64,000 nt of DNA from Halomonas alkaliantarctica (GCF_029854215.1 NZ_CP122961.1:3782001-3846000), one strand, 5' to 3'; numbered from the stretch's first letter, positions 51,280 to 61,936 are shown. Made by a program: numbers and translations. The notes: generated by a model from the sequence alone, not told the origin.

Positions 51280-52041
51280 ATGCCTTTGAACACGCTATTG
51301 AAGGCCTTGCCGCCTATACCCAGCCACCCATCCCCACGCTGGGAAGAGCTGCGCCGTGCCCCTATTAAAGATAACGGCGAGCCTCTGGTACCGATGAGCC
51401 TCGCCCCGGCACCGGTCAGCGTGTTCCCCGCCTATGCTCGGCTGGGCATTCCAGGTGCAGTACCGGAGTGTTTCGTTCGTGAGGGGGTTTATCGGGCGCT
51501 ACTCGCGGCCGCACGAAGCTTACCCGAGGGCATCGGGTTGATCGTACTGGATGGCTGGCGGCCATGGCGGGTACAGCAGTACTTGTTTGATACCCTGCAT
51601 GAAGCTATCCACCATCACCATCCAGATCTCAGCGAGGCGGACCTATTGGAGCGCACACGGGAGTTTGTCTCGGTACCCAGCCGCGACCCTTTAGCCCCCA
51701 GCCCGCACCTCACCGGTGGTGCCGTCGATGTCACACTCTGTGATGCCGATGGCCTGCCGCTGGATATGGGCACCCTGTTTGACGAGGCGCTTCCAGCCTC
51801 CCATAGCGACTATTTTGAAACGCTGGAAATGCTTACCCCGCAGCAACATAAGGCGCGGGATCACCGCCGCTTGCTGTATCACACCCTGCACCAGCAAGGC
51901 TTCACCAACCTGCCTAGCGAGTGGTGGCACTTCGATTACGGCGATCAATTATGGGCCCACTACGGACCGCATGATCATGCCCAGTACGGCCCGGCAGAGC
52001 TGGATACCATTGAGAACCGCTGGCGCCGACAGTTGGGGTAA
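51280..52041 (+). CDS. D-alanyl-D-alanine dipeptidase family (VanX/DdpX type)
   Basis: This 253-residue protein starts at the ATG four bases after the dctM stop; an overlapping TTG at 51268 is an alternative. The VanX zinc site is present: H in SPHLTGGAVDVTL (about residues 144-156, with the aspartate of VDV) and the glutamate and histidine of SEWWHFDYG near residue 222. LDGWRPWRVQQYLFD is the conserved arginine region. No signal peptide is seen, so it acts in the cytoplasm on imported D,D-dipeptide and releases D-alanine, a substrate of DadA. It ends the TRAP operon and converges on the ABC transporter genes. Confidence 0.85.
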   Translation: MPLNTLLKALPPIPSHPSPRWEELRRAPIKDNGEPLVPMSLAPAPVSVFPAYARLGIPGAVPECFVREGVYRALLAAARSLPEGIGLIVLDGWRPWRVQQYLFDTLHEAIHHHHPDLSEADLLERTREFVSVPSRDPLAPSPHLTGGAVDVTLCDADGLPLDMGTLFDEALPASHSDYFETLEMLTPQQHKARDHRRLLYHTLHQQGFTNLPSEWWHFDYGDQLWAHYGPHDHAQYGPAELDTIENRWRRQLG

Positions 52042-52070
52042 TGCTCAAACCAGCGCCAGACTCAGTGAGT

Positions 52071-52838
52071 TCACACCGCTGGCGCTTCAAGTTCCAGAAA
52101 GCGCCGTACCCGGTCGGTTTTAGGGTTCTCAAAAAACTCGCTGGGGTGGGATTTTTCAATAATGATGCCTTTATCGAGAAAGACCACTTGATCGGAGACT
52201 GCCCGGGCAAACTCCATTTCGTGGGTCACCAGCACCATAGTGTAGCCCTCTTTGGAAAGGTCTTTGATCACCCCAAGCACTTCCCCCACCAGCTCAGGGT
52301 CGAGGGCTGAAGTGGGCTCATCGAACAGCATCACCTTGGGCTGCATGGCGAGTGCCCGCGCAATCGCTACCCGCTGTTTCTGACCACCAGAGAGTGTATA
52401 GGGGTACTGCTCGCGTTTGTCGGCCATACCGACTTTTTCAAGCAGCGCCATGGCCCGCTCGTCAGCCTCGGCTTTGCTTAGCCCCTGAACATGAACAGGC
52501 GCCTCGGTGACATTGCGCAGCACGCTTAAATGAGGCCAGAGGTTAAAGCCCTGGAACACCATGCCCAAGCGCGCACGCATGCCTGCCAGCTCACGACGCG
52601 ACATCGGCTTACCGGTATCACTTACGCCTATGCGGTCGCCGTCGATACGAATGTCGCCTCGGTCGGGTTGCTCAAGCCAGTTAATACAGCGTAACAGGGT
52701 AGATTTACCCGACCCCGATGAACCCAAAATGCTCACCACTTCTCCGGGCTGAACTTCCAGCGATACATCCCGCAGCACTTCGGTGCCATCAAAGCTTTTG
52801 GAAAGATTACGAATACTAACAGCGGCGGTCTCAGGCAT
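52071..52838 (-). CDS. Polar amino acid ABC transporter ATPase
   Basis: I chose the ATG at 52838, after GAGG (255 residues). Walker A is GSSGSGKS (39-46), the Q-loop is in VFQGFNLWPH (94-103), the signature is LSGGQ (149-153) and Walker B is LFDEPTSALD (171-180). The sequence belongs to the GlnQ/HisP branch that powers amino acid importers. It overlaps the preceding permease gene by eight bases. It is the last gene of the binding protein-permease-permease-ATPase operon. Confidence 0.92.
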   Translation of the reverse strand: MPETAAVSIRNLSKSFDGTEVLRDVSLEVQPGEVVSILGSSGSGKSTLLRCINWLEQPDRGDIRIDGDRIGVSDTGKPMSRRELAGMRARLGMVFQGFNLWPHLSVLRNVTEAPVHVQGLSKAEADERAMALLEKVGMADKREQYPYTLSGGQKQRVAIARALAMQPKVMLFDEPTSALDPELVGEVLGVIKDLSKEGYTMVLVTHEMEFARAVSDQVVFLDKGIIIEKSHPSEFFENPKTDRVRRFLELEAPAV

Positions 52839-53496
52839 TTTCAAATCCTCGCTTGGCGCCAAAACGGCCAATCATTTTGATAAACAGTTCTAAACCAATA
52901 CTGATCAGCCAGTAGAAGCCAATCACCACAATGAACGCTTCCATGGGAATGAAGTAAGTGCTCGACAGGCTGCTCGCCGCCGCGGTGAGTTCGCGCACGG
53001 TAATAATCACCAGAAAGGCAGTGTCTTTGAGCAGAATAATCAGCTGATTACCTAGCAAACCGCGGGTTTTCAAAATCAGTTGCGGCAAGATAATGCGCAT
53101 AAACATTTGGGGCTGCGAAAATCCTTGAGCGATGGCTGCCTCTACCTGCCCTTGGGCGAAGGTAGCGCGGCAGCCGCGCAGAATTTCCGCAAAGTACGCA
53201 CCGTGATAGATCACCAGGGCGATAATCCCGGCTGTCCAGGCACTCATGCGGATGCCTGCACTGGGCAGGCCGTAATACAGCAGGTAGGCCAGGATCAAAA
53301 ATGGCAGCATGCGCATACCATCGATAAAAATCCGCAGCGGAATCTTTAACCGTGGGCGAGAGCCCTCCAATAAAAACACCATGGCGCTACCCATTAAAAA
53401 AGCCAGCACAGCGGATAAACCAAATAGCTTTAAGGTGTTATAAAAGCCACTTAAAAATACCTCATAAGACGACCAAAGAATGTCCCAATTACTCAT
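52831..53496 (-). CDS. Amino acid ABC transporter permease (second)
   Basis: This 221-residue HisM-type permease has about five helices. An EAA-like loop, GCRATFAQGQVEAAIAQGFSQPQMFMRIILPQ (about 108-139), contacts the ATPase. It pairs with the permease encoded just upstream to form the membrane channel. It starts 21 bases after that gene and overlaps the ATPase gene. Confidence 0.9.
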   Translation of the reverse strand: MSNWDILWSSYEVFLSGFYNTLKLFGLSAVLAFLMGSAMVFLLEGSRPRLKIPLRIFIDGMRMLPFLILAYLLYYGLPSAGIRMSAWTAGIIALVIYHGAYFAEILRGCRATFAQGQVEAAIAQGFSQPQMFMRIILPQLILKTRGLLGNQLIILLKDTAFLVIITVRELTAAASSLSSTYFIPMEAFIVVIGFYWLISIGLELFIKMIGRFGAKRGFENA

Positions 53497-53517
53497 AAAG
53501 GCTCCCCAATGGCCGGG

Positions 53518-54165
53518 TTAGACGGCCAATCGACTGGCTTTGCGCTCAGCCAGGCGTTGAAGCCAGACCAGCAGGCTGATGATCAGCATATACAGCACCG
53601 CGGCCGCTAAAATCGGCGGCAGAGGGTCGTAGGTCACCGCCGAGATACGGTTGGTCACGCGGGTCAGATCGACCACACCGATGACCGCGATAGCCGGGCT
53701 GCCTTTGATTAGAAATGACATCTCATTGACCAAGCCCGGCAGGCTGGTGATGGTGATTTGCGGCAGCATAATACGGCGAAAATAGACCCACGGCGTCATA
53801 CCAATGGCCAGGGCCGCTTCACGCTGCTCTTTGGAAAAGTTGTTAAACGCAGAGCGCCAAATTTCGGCGTTAAAAGCAGTGGTATTGAGAGTTAGCGCAA
53901 TAATACCGGCCACATTTCGGTTGAGATTAATGCCCATGGTCGGTGCGGTTAGGAAGATAAACAGCACTAACGTTACCAGCGGCGTCGCCCTTGCCAGGCT
54001 GATGTAAACGCCTAGCAGTTGATGCAGAACGGGGATTTTGGCCACTCTGAGCAAGGCAATCAGCAGCCCCATGACCACACCGATGGCAATGGATATGCCG
54101 GATATCCAAAGCGTTGTCCAGGCGCCCTGGATGAGAAGCCCCCATGCGCTACTGTCCATGCTCAC
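53518..54165 (-). CDS. Amino acid ABC transporter permease (first)
   Basis: This 215-residue permease of the HisMQ type has five hydrophobic helices and the EAA motif in NNFSKEQREAALAIGMTPWVYFRRIMLPQ (about 107-135). It forms the channel with the other permease. It is separated from the binding-protein gene by a hairpin with a T-run (54208-54181), probably lowering its level relative to the binding protein. Confidence 0.9.
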   Translation of the reverse strand: MSMDSSAWGLLIQGAWTTLWISGISIAIGVVMGLLIALLRVAKIPVLHQLLGVYISLARATPLVTLVLFIFLTAPTMGINLNRNVAGIIALTLNTTAFNAEIWRSAFNNFSKEQREAALAIGMTPWVYFRRIMLPQITITSLPGLVNEMSFLIKGSPAIAVIGVVDLTRVTNRISAVTYDPLPPILAAAVLYMLIISLLVWLQRLAERKASRLAV

Positions 54166-54180
54166 CCCCTAATTCGCGAT

Positions 54181-54208
54181 AAAAAAACCGCCGCCCAGGC
54201 TGGGCGGC
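54181..54208 (-). terminator. Intra-operon terminator/attenuator after the ABC binding-protein gene
   Basis: On the minus strand GCCGCCCA/TGGGCGGC (54208-54201 with 54197-54190) is a perfect 8-base stem with a 3-base loop. It is followed by GG and seven Ts (54187-54181). It stands 16 bases after the binding-protein stop and ahead of the permease genes. If it were fully efficient the permeases would not be made, so partial read-through is likely. Confidence 0.65.
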
Positions 54209-54224
54209 AGGCGAAGGTGATGGC

Positions 54225-55082
54225 TTACATTCCGGCCATTTCGTGGAACTCTTCCACTGAGGTGATAGGGGTTGTCGGCAGGTCATCAAAGGACTCGCCA
54301 AACCACTTTTCCTGCAGCTCGGCTAGGCGGCCAGAATCACGCAGGTGGCTCATAAAATCAGTGATATAGGTCAGCAGCTCTGGGCTGTCTTTAGGCATCG
54401 GCCAGGCCACGAAGCCTGGGCCGGAAACGGCTTGACCCGCCTCAAAAACGTCGGGGCGCTCACGGATCAGGTCATTAACCGGCACAATGGAGTTAATTAC
54501 GTAATCAACACGACCGTTGGCGAGATCAGCGTAGATTTCTGGATAGGCCTCATACTGCATTACGTCGCCCAGTTCACCACCGCTCTCTTCCAGCATTACC
54601 TCGAGCTCTGGCAGGCGCGATAGCAGTGCACTGCCCGCTTGAACGCCTAGCGTCATACCGCTTAAATCTTCGACGCTGTTGATACGGTCATCACCTGCCC
54701 GCTTGATGTAGAAGTGTTGGGCAGAGGCAAATGGCGGCGCATAGTTAAACACCCGCAGGCGTTCGTCGGTCACCGACGCACCGGTAAGTGCCATGTCGTA
54801 CTGGCCCGATGAAACCGACGCCAAAAGCCCTGTCCACGGCAAAATATCCTGGCGGACTTCAAAGTCAGCGTAGTCTTCCAGCTCAATCAAGATGTCTTTG
54901 ATAAAGCCATCCGGGTCGCTACCACTCATAAAGTTGAACGGCGCGTAGTTATCTTCGGTGGCCACGCTCATGTATCCACGGCTCTCTATTTCTTCCAAGT
55001 CCGCAGCAGACACAGCTAATGAGACGCCTAAAGCAAGGACACCAACACTTAGTGCGGTGGTTAAAACAGCTACTTTTTTCAT
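54225..55082 (-). CDS. Amino acid ABC transporter substrate-binding protein
   Basis: This 285-residue protein has a signal peptide of about 26 residues (ending VSLAVSA). A type II binding fold follows, with GYMSVATEDNYAPFNF (about 35-50), DMALTGASVTDERLRVFNYAPPF (about 95-117) and GRVDYVINS. These are the marks of polar amino acid/opine binding proteins. It supplies the permeases encoded downstream. The gene is divergent from a MocR regulator whose candidate direct-repeat operator lies between them. Confidence 0.9.
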   Translation of the reverse strand: MKKVAVLTTALSVGVLALGVSLAVSAADLEEIESRGYMSVATEDNYAPFNFMSGSDPDGFIKDILIELEDYADFEVRQDILPWTGLLASVSSGQYDMALTGASVTDERLRVFNYAPPFASAQHFYIKRAGDDRINSVEDLSGMTLGVQAGSALLSRLPELEVMLEESGGELGDVMQYEAYPEIYADLANGRVDYVINSIVPVNDLIRERPDVFEAGQAVSGPGFVAWPMPKDSPELLTYITDFMSHLRDSGRLAELQEKWFGESFDDLPTTPITSVEEFHEMAGM

Positions 55083-55180
55083 CGCCTTATACCCCTAGAG
55101 TGGACAATCATCGCTAACCAAACGGTTACAAGTTGAAAGTGACTTCACCCTAGTTTTTTTATCCTCCTCTCGATTAGAGC

Positions 55181-55210
55181 CAGTTGGCGTAAAGTGAAAG
55201 GACAGTTGGC
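55181..55210. promoter_or_regulatory. Direct repeats, candidate operator of the second MocR regulator
   Basis: CAGTTGGC occurs at 55181-55188 and 55203-55210, a 22-base period, with a partial third copy AGCTGGC near 55220. It lies in the 197-base gap between the divergent ABC binding-protein and MocR genes. The arrangement parallels the pair found at the gab locus. Confidence 0.45.
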
Positions 55211-55279
55211 CACCATAAAGCTGGCATGAAAGATGCTTAGGTTTAAGAAAGAAAGGGTTTGTTTGAGAGGGAGGAGTGC

Positions 55280-56782
55280 ATGACAACGCTGTGTCTTGAG
55301 GTCGATCCTAATGCTTCCACCTGCCTGCAAGAACAACTGCGCGAAACGCTGTTAGAAGCGATTCGTATGGGGAGTTTACCCTGCGAGGACGCGCTGCCCT
55401 CCTGCCGCAAGCTGTCGCAACAGCTGGGGATTTCGAGAAATACGGTGGCCATTGTTTACGAAAAGCTGGTCGAGGATGGTTATTTAATAAGTCGTCCCCG
55501 TAGCGGCTACTATTTGCACCCTGATTATAACGAGCCTCAATCAACACTTAATTTATCACTAACAGCATTAAGCGAAACCACTAACGGCGCAATAAGTGCA
55601 CCAAACTGGCACAAACGAATTACTCACCGCCCTACTAACTACCAGGGAATCCTCAAACCCGGTAATTGGTCGGAATACGCTTATCCGTTTATTTACGGCC
55701 AGTTGGATACGCGGCTTTTTCCGTTAGCCCAGTGGCGCGATGTCTCTCGGCGCTTATTGAGTTCGCAACGCGATAAACCCTGGCTGCGCGATCGTGTTGA
55801 CCAGGACGACCCGCTCCTGATTGAGCAATTGCGCAAACGTATTTTGCCGCGCCGGGGAATTTTTGCTCGCTCAGAAGAGATTCTGATCACCATGGGGACG
55901 CAAAATGCACTCTATTTGATCGCGCAACTGCTCTGCCATCAGGGCACCCGCGTCGCACTGGAATCCCCCGGTTACCGCGAGGCAATGAATGTGTTTGCTC
56001 AGCGCGGCGCCAGCCTGCAGTACCAAACCGTGGATATGGAAGGCATGTGTCTTGAGGGGTCTCAGCAGTGTGACTACCTGTACGTCATGCCCAGTCATCA
56101 GGTGCCCACCGGAGTGACCATGAGCCGCGAGCGGCGCGAGGCTCTGCTGGCCCAGCTACCCCATCGCGACCAAATCGTGATTGAGGATGACTACGACGCC
56201 GAGATTCATGGCGACCAGTTCGCGCTGCCAGCGCTCAAAGCCAGCGCGCAGAGCGCCCGAATCATCTACATGGGCAGCTTATCCAAAGCGCTCTCGCCTG
56301 GGCTGCGCATGGGATATGTAGTAGCCGACGCCGAAGTGATCGACGAGCTGCGAGCGCTGCGCCGCATGATGTACCGACACCCACCCGCCGCGTTACAGCA
56401 CCAGCTGGCGCAGTTTATTTCTCAAGGCTATTACGAGCGCTACCTCAAACTTCATGTGGAGGAGATCGACCGGCGGCGAGACGCGATGCGGGTTGCCATT
56501 GATCAGGCATTGCCCGGCTGCCTCAGCCACAGCAGCAATCGCTCCAGCGCCTTCTGGATGGAAGCGGACGCTAGCATTGATACTCAGCGGCTAGCCTGGC
56601 ATGCCGCCCAGCGGGGTGTGCTGATTGAACCCGGCTTCCAGCACTTTTTCGATGCCGCCCCGCCGCGGCGCTTTTTCCGGCTAGGGTTTGGCGCCATCGA
56701 GAGGGAGCGTATCGACCCAGGCATACAGCGCCTGGGTCTCGCCTACGATAACGCCCTAAGCACTTTAACAACAGACACTTAA
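55280..56782 (+). CDS. MocR-family transcriptional regulator (wHTH plus aminotransferase-like domain)
   Basis: I chose the ATG at 55280, after GGGAGG (500 residues). The winged helix spans about 14-82 (LPSCRKLSQQLGISRNTVAIVYEKLVEDGYL). The aminotransferase-like domain has DDY at 303-305 and the PLP lysine K336 in GSLSKALSPGLRMGY. It is divergent from the amino acid ABC transporter and convergent with a class III aminotransferase gene. It probably regulates uptake and transamination of one amine or amino acid. It differs clearly from the MocR protein at 9813-11231. Confidence 0.9.
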   Translation: MTTLCLEVDPNASTCLQEQLRETLLEAIRMGSLPCEDALPSCRKLSQQLGISRNTVAIVYEKLVEDGYLISRPRSGYYLHPDYNEPQSTLNLSLTALSETTNGAISAPNWHKRITHRPTNYQGILKPGNWSEYAYPFIYGQLDTRLFPLAQWRDVSRRLLSSQRDKPWLRDRVDQDDPLLIEQLRKRILPRRGIFARSEEILITMGTQNALYLIAQLLCHQGTRVALESPGYREAMNVFAQRGASLQYQTVDMEGMCLEGSQQCDYLYVMPSHQVPTGVTMSRERREALLAQLPHRDQIVIEDDYDAEIHGDQFALPALKASAQSARIIYMGSLSKALSPGLRMGYVVADAEVIDELRALRRMMYRHPPAALQHQLAQFISQGYYERYLKLHVEEIDRRRDAMRVAIDQALPGCLSHSSNRSSAFWMEADASIDTQRLAWHAAQRGVLIEPGFQHFFDAAPPRRFFRLGFGAIERERIDPGIQRLGLAYDNALSTLTTDT

Positions 56783-56803
56783 AACGAGCACTTAACCACG
56801 CCT

Positions 56804-58150
56804 CTAGCGTGATGCCGTATAGTTTTTCAACACGCGATCCAGGATGGCTAAGCCCTCCTCCACTTCAGCCGCCGTCACGATACACGGCGGTACCACGTGG
56901 ATGCGGTTCTCAACGGTAAAGACCAGCAGCCCGTTTTCCATTAATTGCTGCTTGAGTTTCAATACCTCCGCCCCTGGCAGTGGCGTTTTGTAAACCGGGT
57001 CGCTAACGAGCTCCAAAGCATGAAATACACCAACCCCGCGCCAATCACCGATGATGGCGTATCGCTCGGCAAGCTGTTGCAAGCCTGCGGCTAACGGGCC
57101 ATTACCCACCGCGTCAGCATTTTCAACCACGCCCTCAGCTTCCATCGCATCCAGGGTCGCGACGATCGCCGCCATTGCCAGCGGGTGACCGGAATACGTC
57201 AGACCGCCGACAAAAAAGTGGTCATCGAAATAGCGTGAGATGGGTTCAGAGATAATCACGCCCCCGGCGGGCACATAGCCCGAGTTCACCCCTTTGGCGA
57301 AGACGATTAAGTCCGGCGTCATGTCGTAATGTTCAAAGGCGAACCAACGCCCCGTGCGACCGAAGCCAGCCATGACTTCATCGAGGATCAGCACAATGCC
57401 AAACTCATCGGCGAGCTTTCTGACCCCCTGAAGATACGCCTTCGGAGGTAACAGCACGCCAGCAGTACCGGGGATGGTTTCCAGCAGAATGGCCGCGACC
57501 GCATTAGCACCTTCGCACTCAATCACCCGGCGTAGGTGTTGCAACGCCCGCTCACACTCCTCCTCTTCATTGCGCGCCCAAAACTCGCTGCGATAGAGGT
57601 AAGGGTTGAAGAAGTGCACGTGGCCACTGGCATACTCATTGGGCACCCGCCGCCAATCGCCGGTGGCGGCAATCGCTGAACCGGTATTGCCGTGATAGGA
57701 GCGGTAGCCGGAGAGGATTTTGCTTCGCCCGGTATAAAGACGCGCCATACGAATAGCGTTCTCGTTGGCATCAGCCCCTGCATTGGTGAAAAACACCTTA
57801 CTAAAGCCAGCGGGCGCTTTGGCGATAATACGCTTGGCCGCTTCGCCCCGGGCCAAGTTGGCATGGGCGGGGGCAATGGTACACAGGTTCGCGGCCTGGG
57901 CTTGAATCGCGCTGACCACCTTGGGGTGCTGATGACCGATATTGGTATTGACTAACTGGCTACTAAAATCCAGATACGAGCGCCCTACGTAGTCCCACAC
58001 CCGGCACCCCTCAGCCCCCGCGATCACCATGGGGTCTAAACTTCCTTGCTGCGCCCAGGAGTGGAACACATACTGGCGGTCTAGGGTGTGTACATAAGTA
58101 TTATCCACACCGCTTTCGGGTGGATGTGAAGCGGCAATATTGGTATTCAT
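56804..58150 (-). CDS. Class III aminotransferase, substrate unknown
   Basis: This 448-residue protein starts from the ATG at 58150. PLP residues are D257 in LILDEVMAGFGRTG and K286 in VFAKGVNSGY. QLVNTNIGHQHPKV (65-78) and TNAGADANENAIRMARL (122-138) place it in a branch near taurine- or omega-amino acid-pyruvate aminotransferases. It lacks the HPFT start of the SpuC type. Next to a MocR regulator and an amino acid importer, it probably deaminates the imported compound. No dehydrogenase is adjacent. Confidence 0.88.
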   Translation of the reverse strand: MNTNIAASHPPESGVDNTYVHTLDRQYVFHSWAQQGSLDPMVIAGAEGCRVWDYVGRSYLDFSSQLVNTNIGHQHPKVVSAIQAQAANLCTIAPAHANLARGEAAKRIIAKAPAGFSKVFFTNAGADANENAIRMARLYTGRSKILSGYRSYHGNTGSAIAATGDWRRVPNEYASGHVHFFNPYLYRSEFWARNEEEECERALQHLRRVIECEGANAVAAILLETIPGTAGVLLPPKAYLQGVRKLADEFGIVLILDEVMAGFGRTGRWFAFEHYDMTPDLIVFAKGVNSGYVPAGGVIISEPISRYFDDHFFVGGLTYSGHPLAMAAIVATLDAMEAEGVVENADAVGNGPLAAGLQQLAERYAIIGDWRGVGVFHALELVSDPVYKTPLPGAEVLKLKQQLMENGLLVFTVENRIHVVPPCIVTAAEVEEGLAILDRVLKNYTASR

Positions 58151-58382
58151 AGCAAGCACCCTAATTAACCCGTTTAGAAATAGCGTGCTTGCCAGCCTAG
58201 TGAGTCAACCGGTTAGGCTGTAGGGCCAGTCGTTACATGCCAACGGGACAGGCTTAGTGGAAAACCGCGATGTCACAATGGCAGACGCTAACTGGCTCTA
58301 AAGGCTTGAACCTGCGTTGCCTACAGTGATGTAAGAACGCACCCATCGCCTTTAATTATTTGCCTTTAAATAGCTTGAATAA

Positions 58383-60085
<1,703 letters not shown>

Positions 60086-60292
60086 GCTATTTACTCATCC
60101 TTGTAAAATAGTCGTGCGGTCATGGTGCTAAACGTCAGTAGGCATATTGAAAGGCCCACCTTTGCCACCACGAGATATTACGCCACAACCCTCTCATAGA
60201 TTACTAAAATAGTAATATTAATTACAGATCGTTAACATAACGCGGGCTATCCCGCTTAAAATATTCTGGCAAAGTATCTCGTGCTGCACGTT

Positions 60293-60475
60293 TCATGAGC
60301 CAACTGGCTTCGATACCCATAGCCGATAAAGCGCAGGGGTTAAGAAAAACGGCACCAGCGTCGCTAAGGGTAGTCCAAAACCAACGATTTGCACGAATGG
60401 TGGCCATAGCCCGCCGGTGGCGACCATCAGCGGAATTAAGCCTGCAAAGGTAGTGGCTAGTGGCTGGCTTTCCAT
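60293..60475 (-). pseudogene. 3' remnant of an RND efflux pump gene
   Basis: Sixty codons read LATTFAGLIPLMVATGGLW, then PPFVQIVGFGLPLATLVPFF and LTPALYRLW. This is the conserved last membrane region of AcrB/MMPL-type RND transporters, whose full length is about 1000 residues. Everything before it is missing. The fragment begins five bases after the LysR stop codon, where GGGAGGGG could serve as a ribosome site for the ATG at 60475. The rest of the pump was probably lost by deletion, leaving the regulator next to the tail. Confidence 0.7.
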
Positions 60476-60481
60476 ATGAAT

Positions 60482-61375
60482 TCACCCCTCCCGAAAAGCC
60501 TCCACCACGCGCTCAGCCAATACCTCGCTGGCATCACCACTGCCTGCACGCTTCACCAGCGCCACTTGATAATCCCCTAGTGGCGGAAGTGATTCGTTGT
60601 GGAGCCGTTTGAGCGGCGGCCGAATCAAGCTTTTCGGAAAAGCCGTCACGGCTAGGTCGGCCAGCATGGCAGCCTCCTGGCCGGCGCAGTGGTCGCAGGA
60701 GTAAGCGATCCGATAATTAACCCCGGCATGATTAAGGGCATTGAGCGCTATCCTACGCCACGCGCACCCCTGTTGCGCCAAGGTCACCGGTAATGGCGTT
60801 CGCTGAACGGCAACACCATCCTCACGACCCGCCCACACTAACGGTTCGCTATGGACGACATCGCCGCGCGCCGCCTGACCAGGCTCTAAGCTCATCACCA
60901 GCGCCAAATCCAGCTCCCCTTCATCCAACTGGGCGAGCAAATCTTTGCTGCGCCCCACCACGACATCGACCTGCACCGCTGGATGCGAGCGGGCAAACTG
61001 GGCGAGCACAGTGGGCAGGATACGCCCAACCACGTCGTCGGTTATCCCCAGCCCCACGCGCCCTTCTATGGTGGGGGCTAAAAATTGGGTAACGGCTTCC
61101 GCATTGAGTTTAAGTAGTCGCCGTCCATAGCCCAGGAGGACTTCACCTTCGGCAGTCAAGCGTACGTAACGTGCTTCGCGTACAAATAGCGTCTGTCCCA
61201 GAGTCTCTTCCAGGCGTTTGATCTGCATGCTCAGCGCGGAAGGGGTGCGAAATAGCTGCTGTGCGGCGCGGGTGAAACTGCCGCTCTCCGCAATCGTCAC
61301 AAAGGTGCGCAGCACCTCGCTATCCAGTAGCGGTAAGGCAGCCCGGCTGACAGCGATGGTTGATAGTTGATTCAT
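60482..61375 (-). CDS. LysR-family transcriptional regulator
   Basis: I chose the ATG at 61375, after AAAGGTGG (297 residues). The helix-turn-helix spans about 18-75 (VLRTFVTIAESGSFTRAAQQLFRTPSALSMQIKRLEETL), and the effector domain about 95-290. Several cysteines cluster at about 215-240 (GCAW, CDHC), perhaps redox-sensitive. It directly precedes an RND pump remnant on the same strand, so its original target may be gone. Confidence 0.9.
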   Translation of the reverse strand: MNQLSTIAVSRAALPLLDSEVLRTFVTIAESGSFTRAAQQLFRTPSALSMQIKRLEETLGQTLFVREARYVRLTAEGEVLLGYGRRLLKLNAEAVTQFLAPTIEGRVGLGITDDVVGRILPTVLAQFARSHPAVQVDVVVGRSKDLLAQLDEGELDLALVMSLEPGQAARGDVVHSEPLVWAGREDGVAVQRTPLPVTLAQQGCAWRRIALNALNHAGVNYRIAYSCDHCAGQEAAMLADLAVTAFPKSLIRPPLKRLHNESLPPLGDYQVALVKRAGSGDASEVLAERVVEAFREG

Positions 61376-61560
61376 CACGCCCACCTTTCAGAAAAACTTA
61401 ACACTCAGTGTAGTTCTTTTCGTTTGATTGATCCAACACGAAGCGCCAAGCTAATAACCAGAGGTCGCGACCCTCCCACTTATTCATCACAGATCACAGC
61501 TGCCCAGTTAGCGCCCTGGCGACATTGACTGTACAGCTGTTGTGAAAATGGAGGTGCGCA

Positions 61561-61896
61561 ATGAAGAATGAAGAGCTTACCCAACATGCTCAAAATGCCT
61601 GGGAAAAAGCGAGCCAATTGGCACCGCCCCCCAAGCCGCCACAACTGCATTTTTATATGCCAGCCATGCCGTCGATGAGGCTAATTCGTGCGCTTGATAT
61701 GGGCTGGTGGCATTTCCAGCGGCGTCGGCTTTTCCGCCGCCATATACTGTCGCTACTGGCCTACGATGACCATGTACTGTTGGATATTGGCCATTGTCGT
61801 GAAGATATTCTCTGGGCCAACCAGCTTCCATTGAAAGTCGATGCCATTCACGCATTAGAAACCCGGCAGGAAAAGCGGCAAGTTCAGCAGGCCTAG
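61561..61896 (+). CDS. DUF1127 (YjiS-like) domain protein
   Basis: This 111-residue protein has a proline-rich middle (about 22-38). A basic segment, WWHFQRRRLFRRHILSLLAYDDHVLLDIGHCREDI (about 51-85), follows and matches the arginine-rich DUF1127 pattern ending in L-x-D-I-G-x-x-R-x-D. DUF1127 proteins in other bacteria bind RNA or modulate phosphate and carbon metabolism. It starts after a weak GGAGG site and is followed by a strong terminator. Confidence 0.75.
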   Translation: MKNEELTQHAQNAWEKASQLAPPPKPPQLHFYMPAMPSMRLIRALDMGWWHFQRRRLFRRHILSLLAYDDHVLLDIGHCREDILWANQLPLKVDAIHALETRQEKRQVQQA

Positions 61897-61901
61897 AATA
61901 A

Positions 61902-61936
61902 AAAAGCTTCGAACCCGAGAGAGGTTCGAAGCTTTT
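61902..61936. terminator. Bidirectional terminator between the DUF1127 gene and the phoX-like gene
   Basis: A perfect 14-base inverted repeat (61902-61915 with 61923-61936) has a 7-base loop. On the minus strand it ends in a run of Ts (61906-61899); on the plus strand it ends in TTTTAAT. It serves both convergent genes. Confidence 0.85.

Noticed and set aside
60200..60216. ATTACTA-AAA-TAGTAAT dyad between the diguanylate cyclase gene and the RND remnant
   Set aside because: Low-complexity AT-rich sequence about 115 bases from the nearest start; no supporting second copy.
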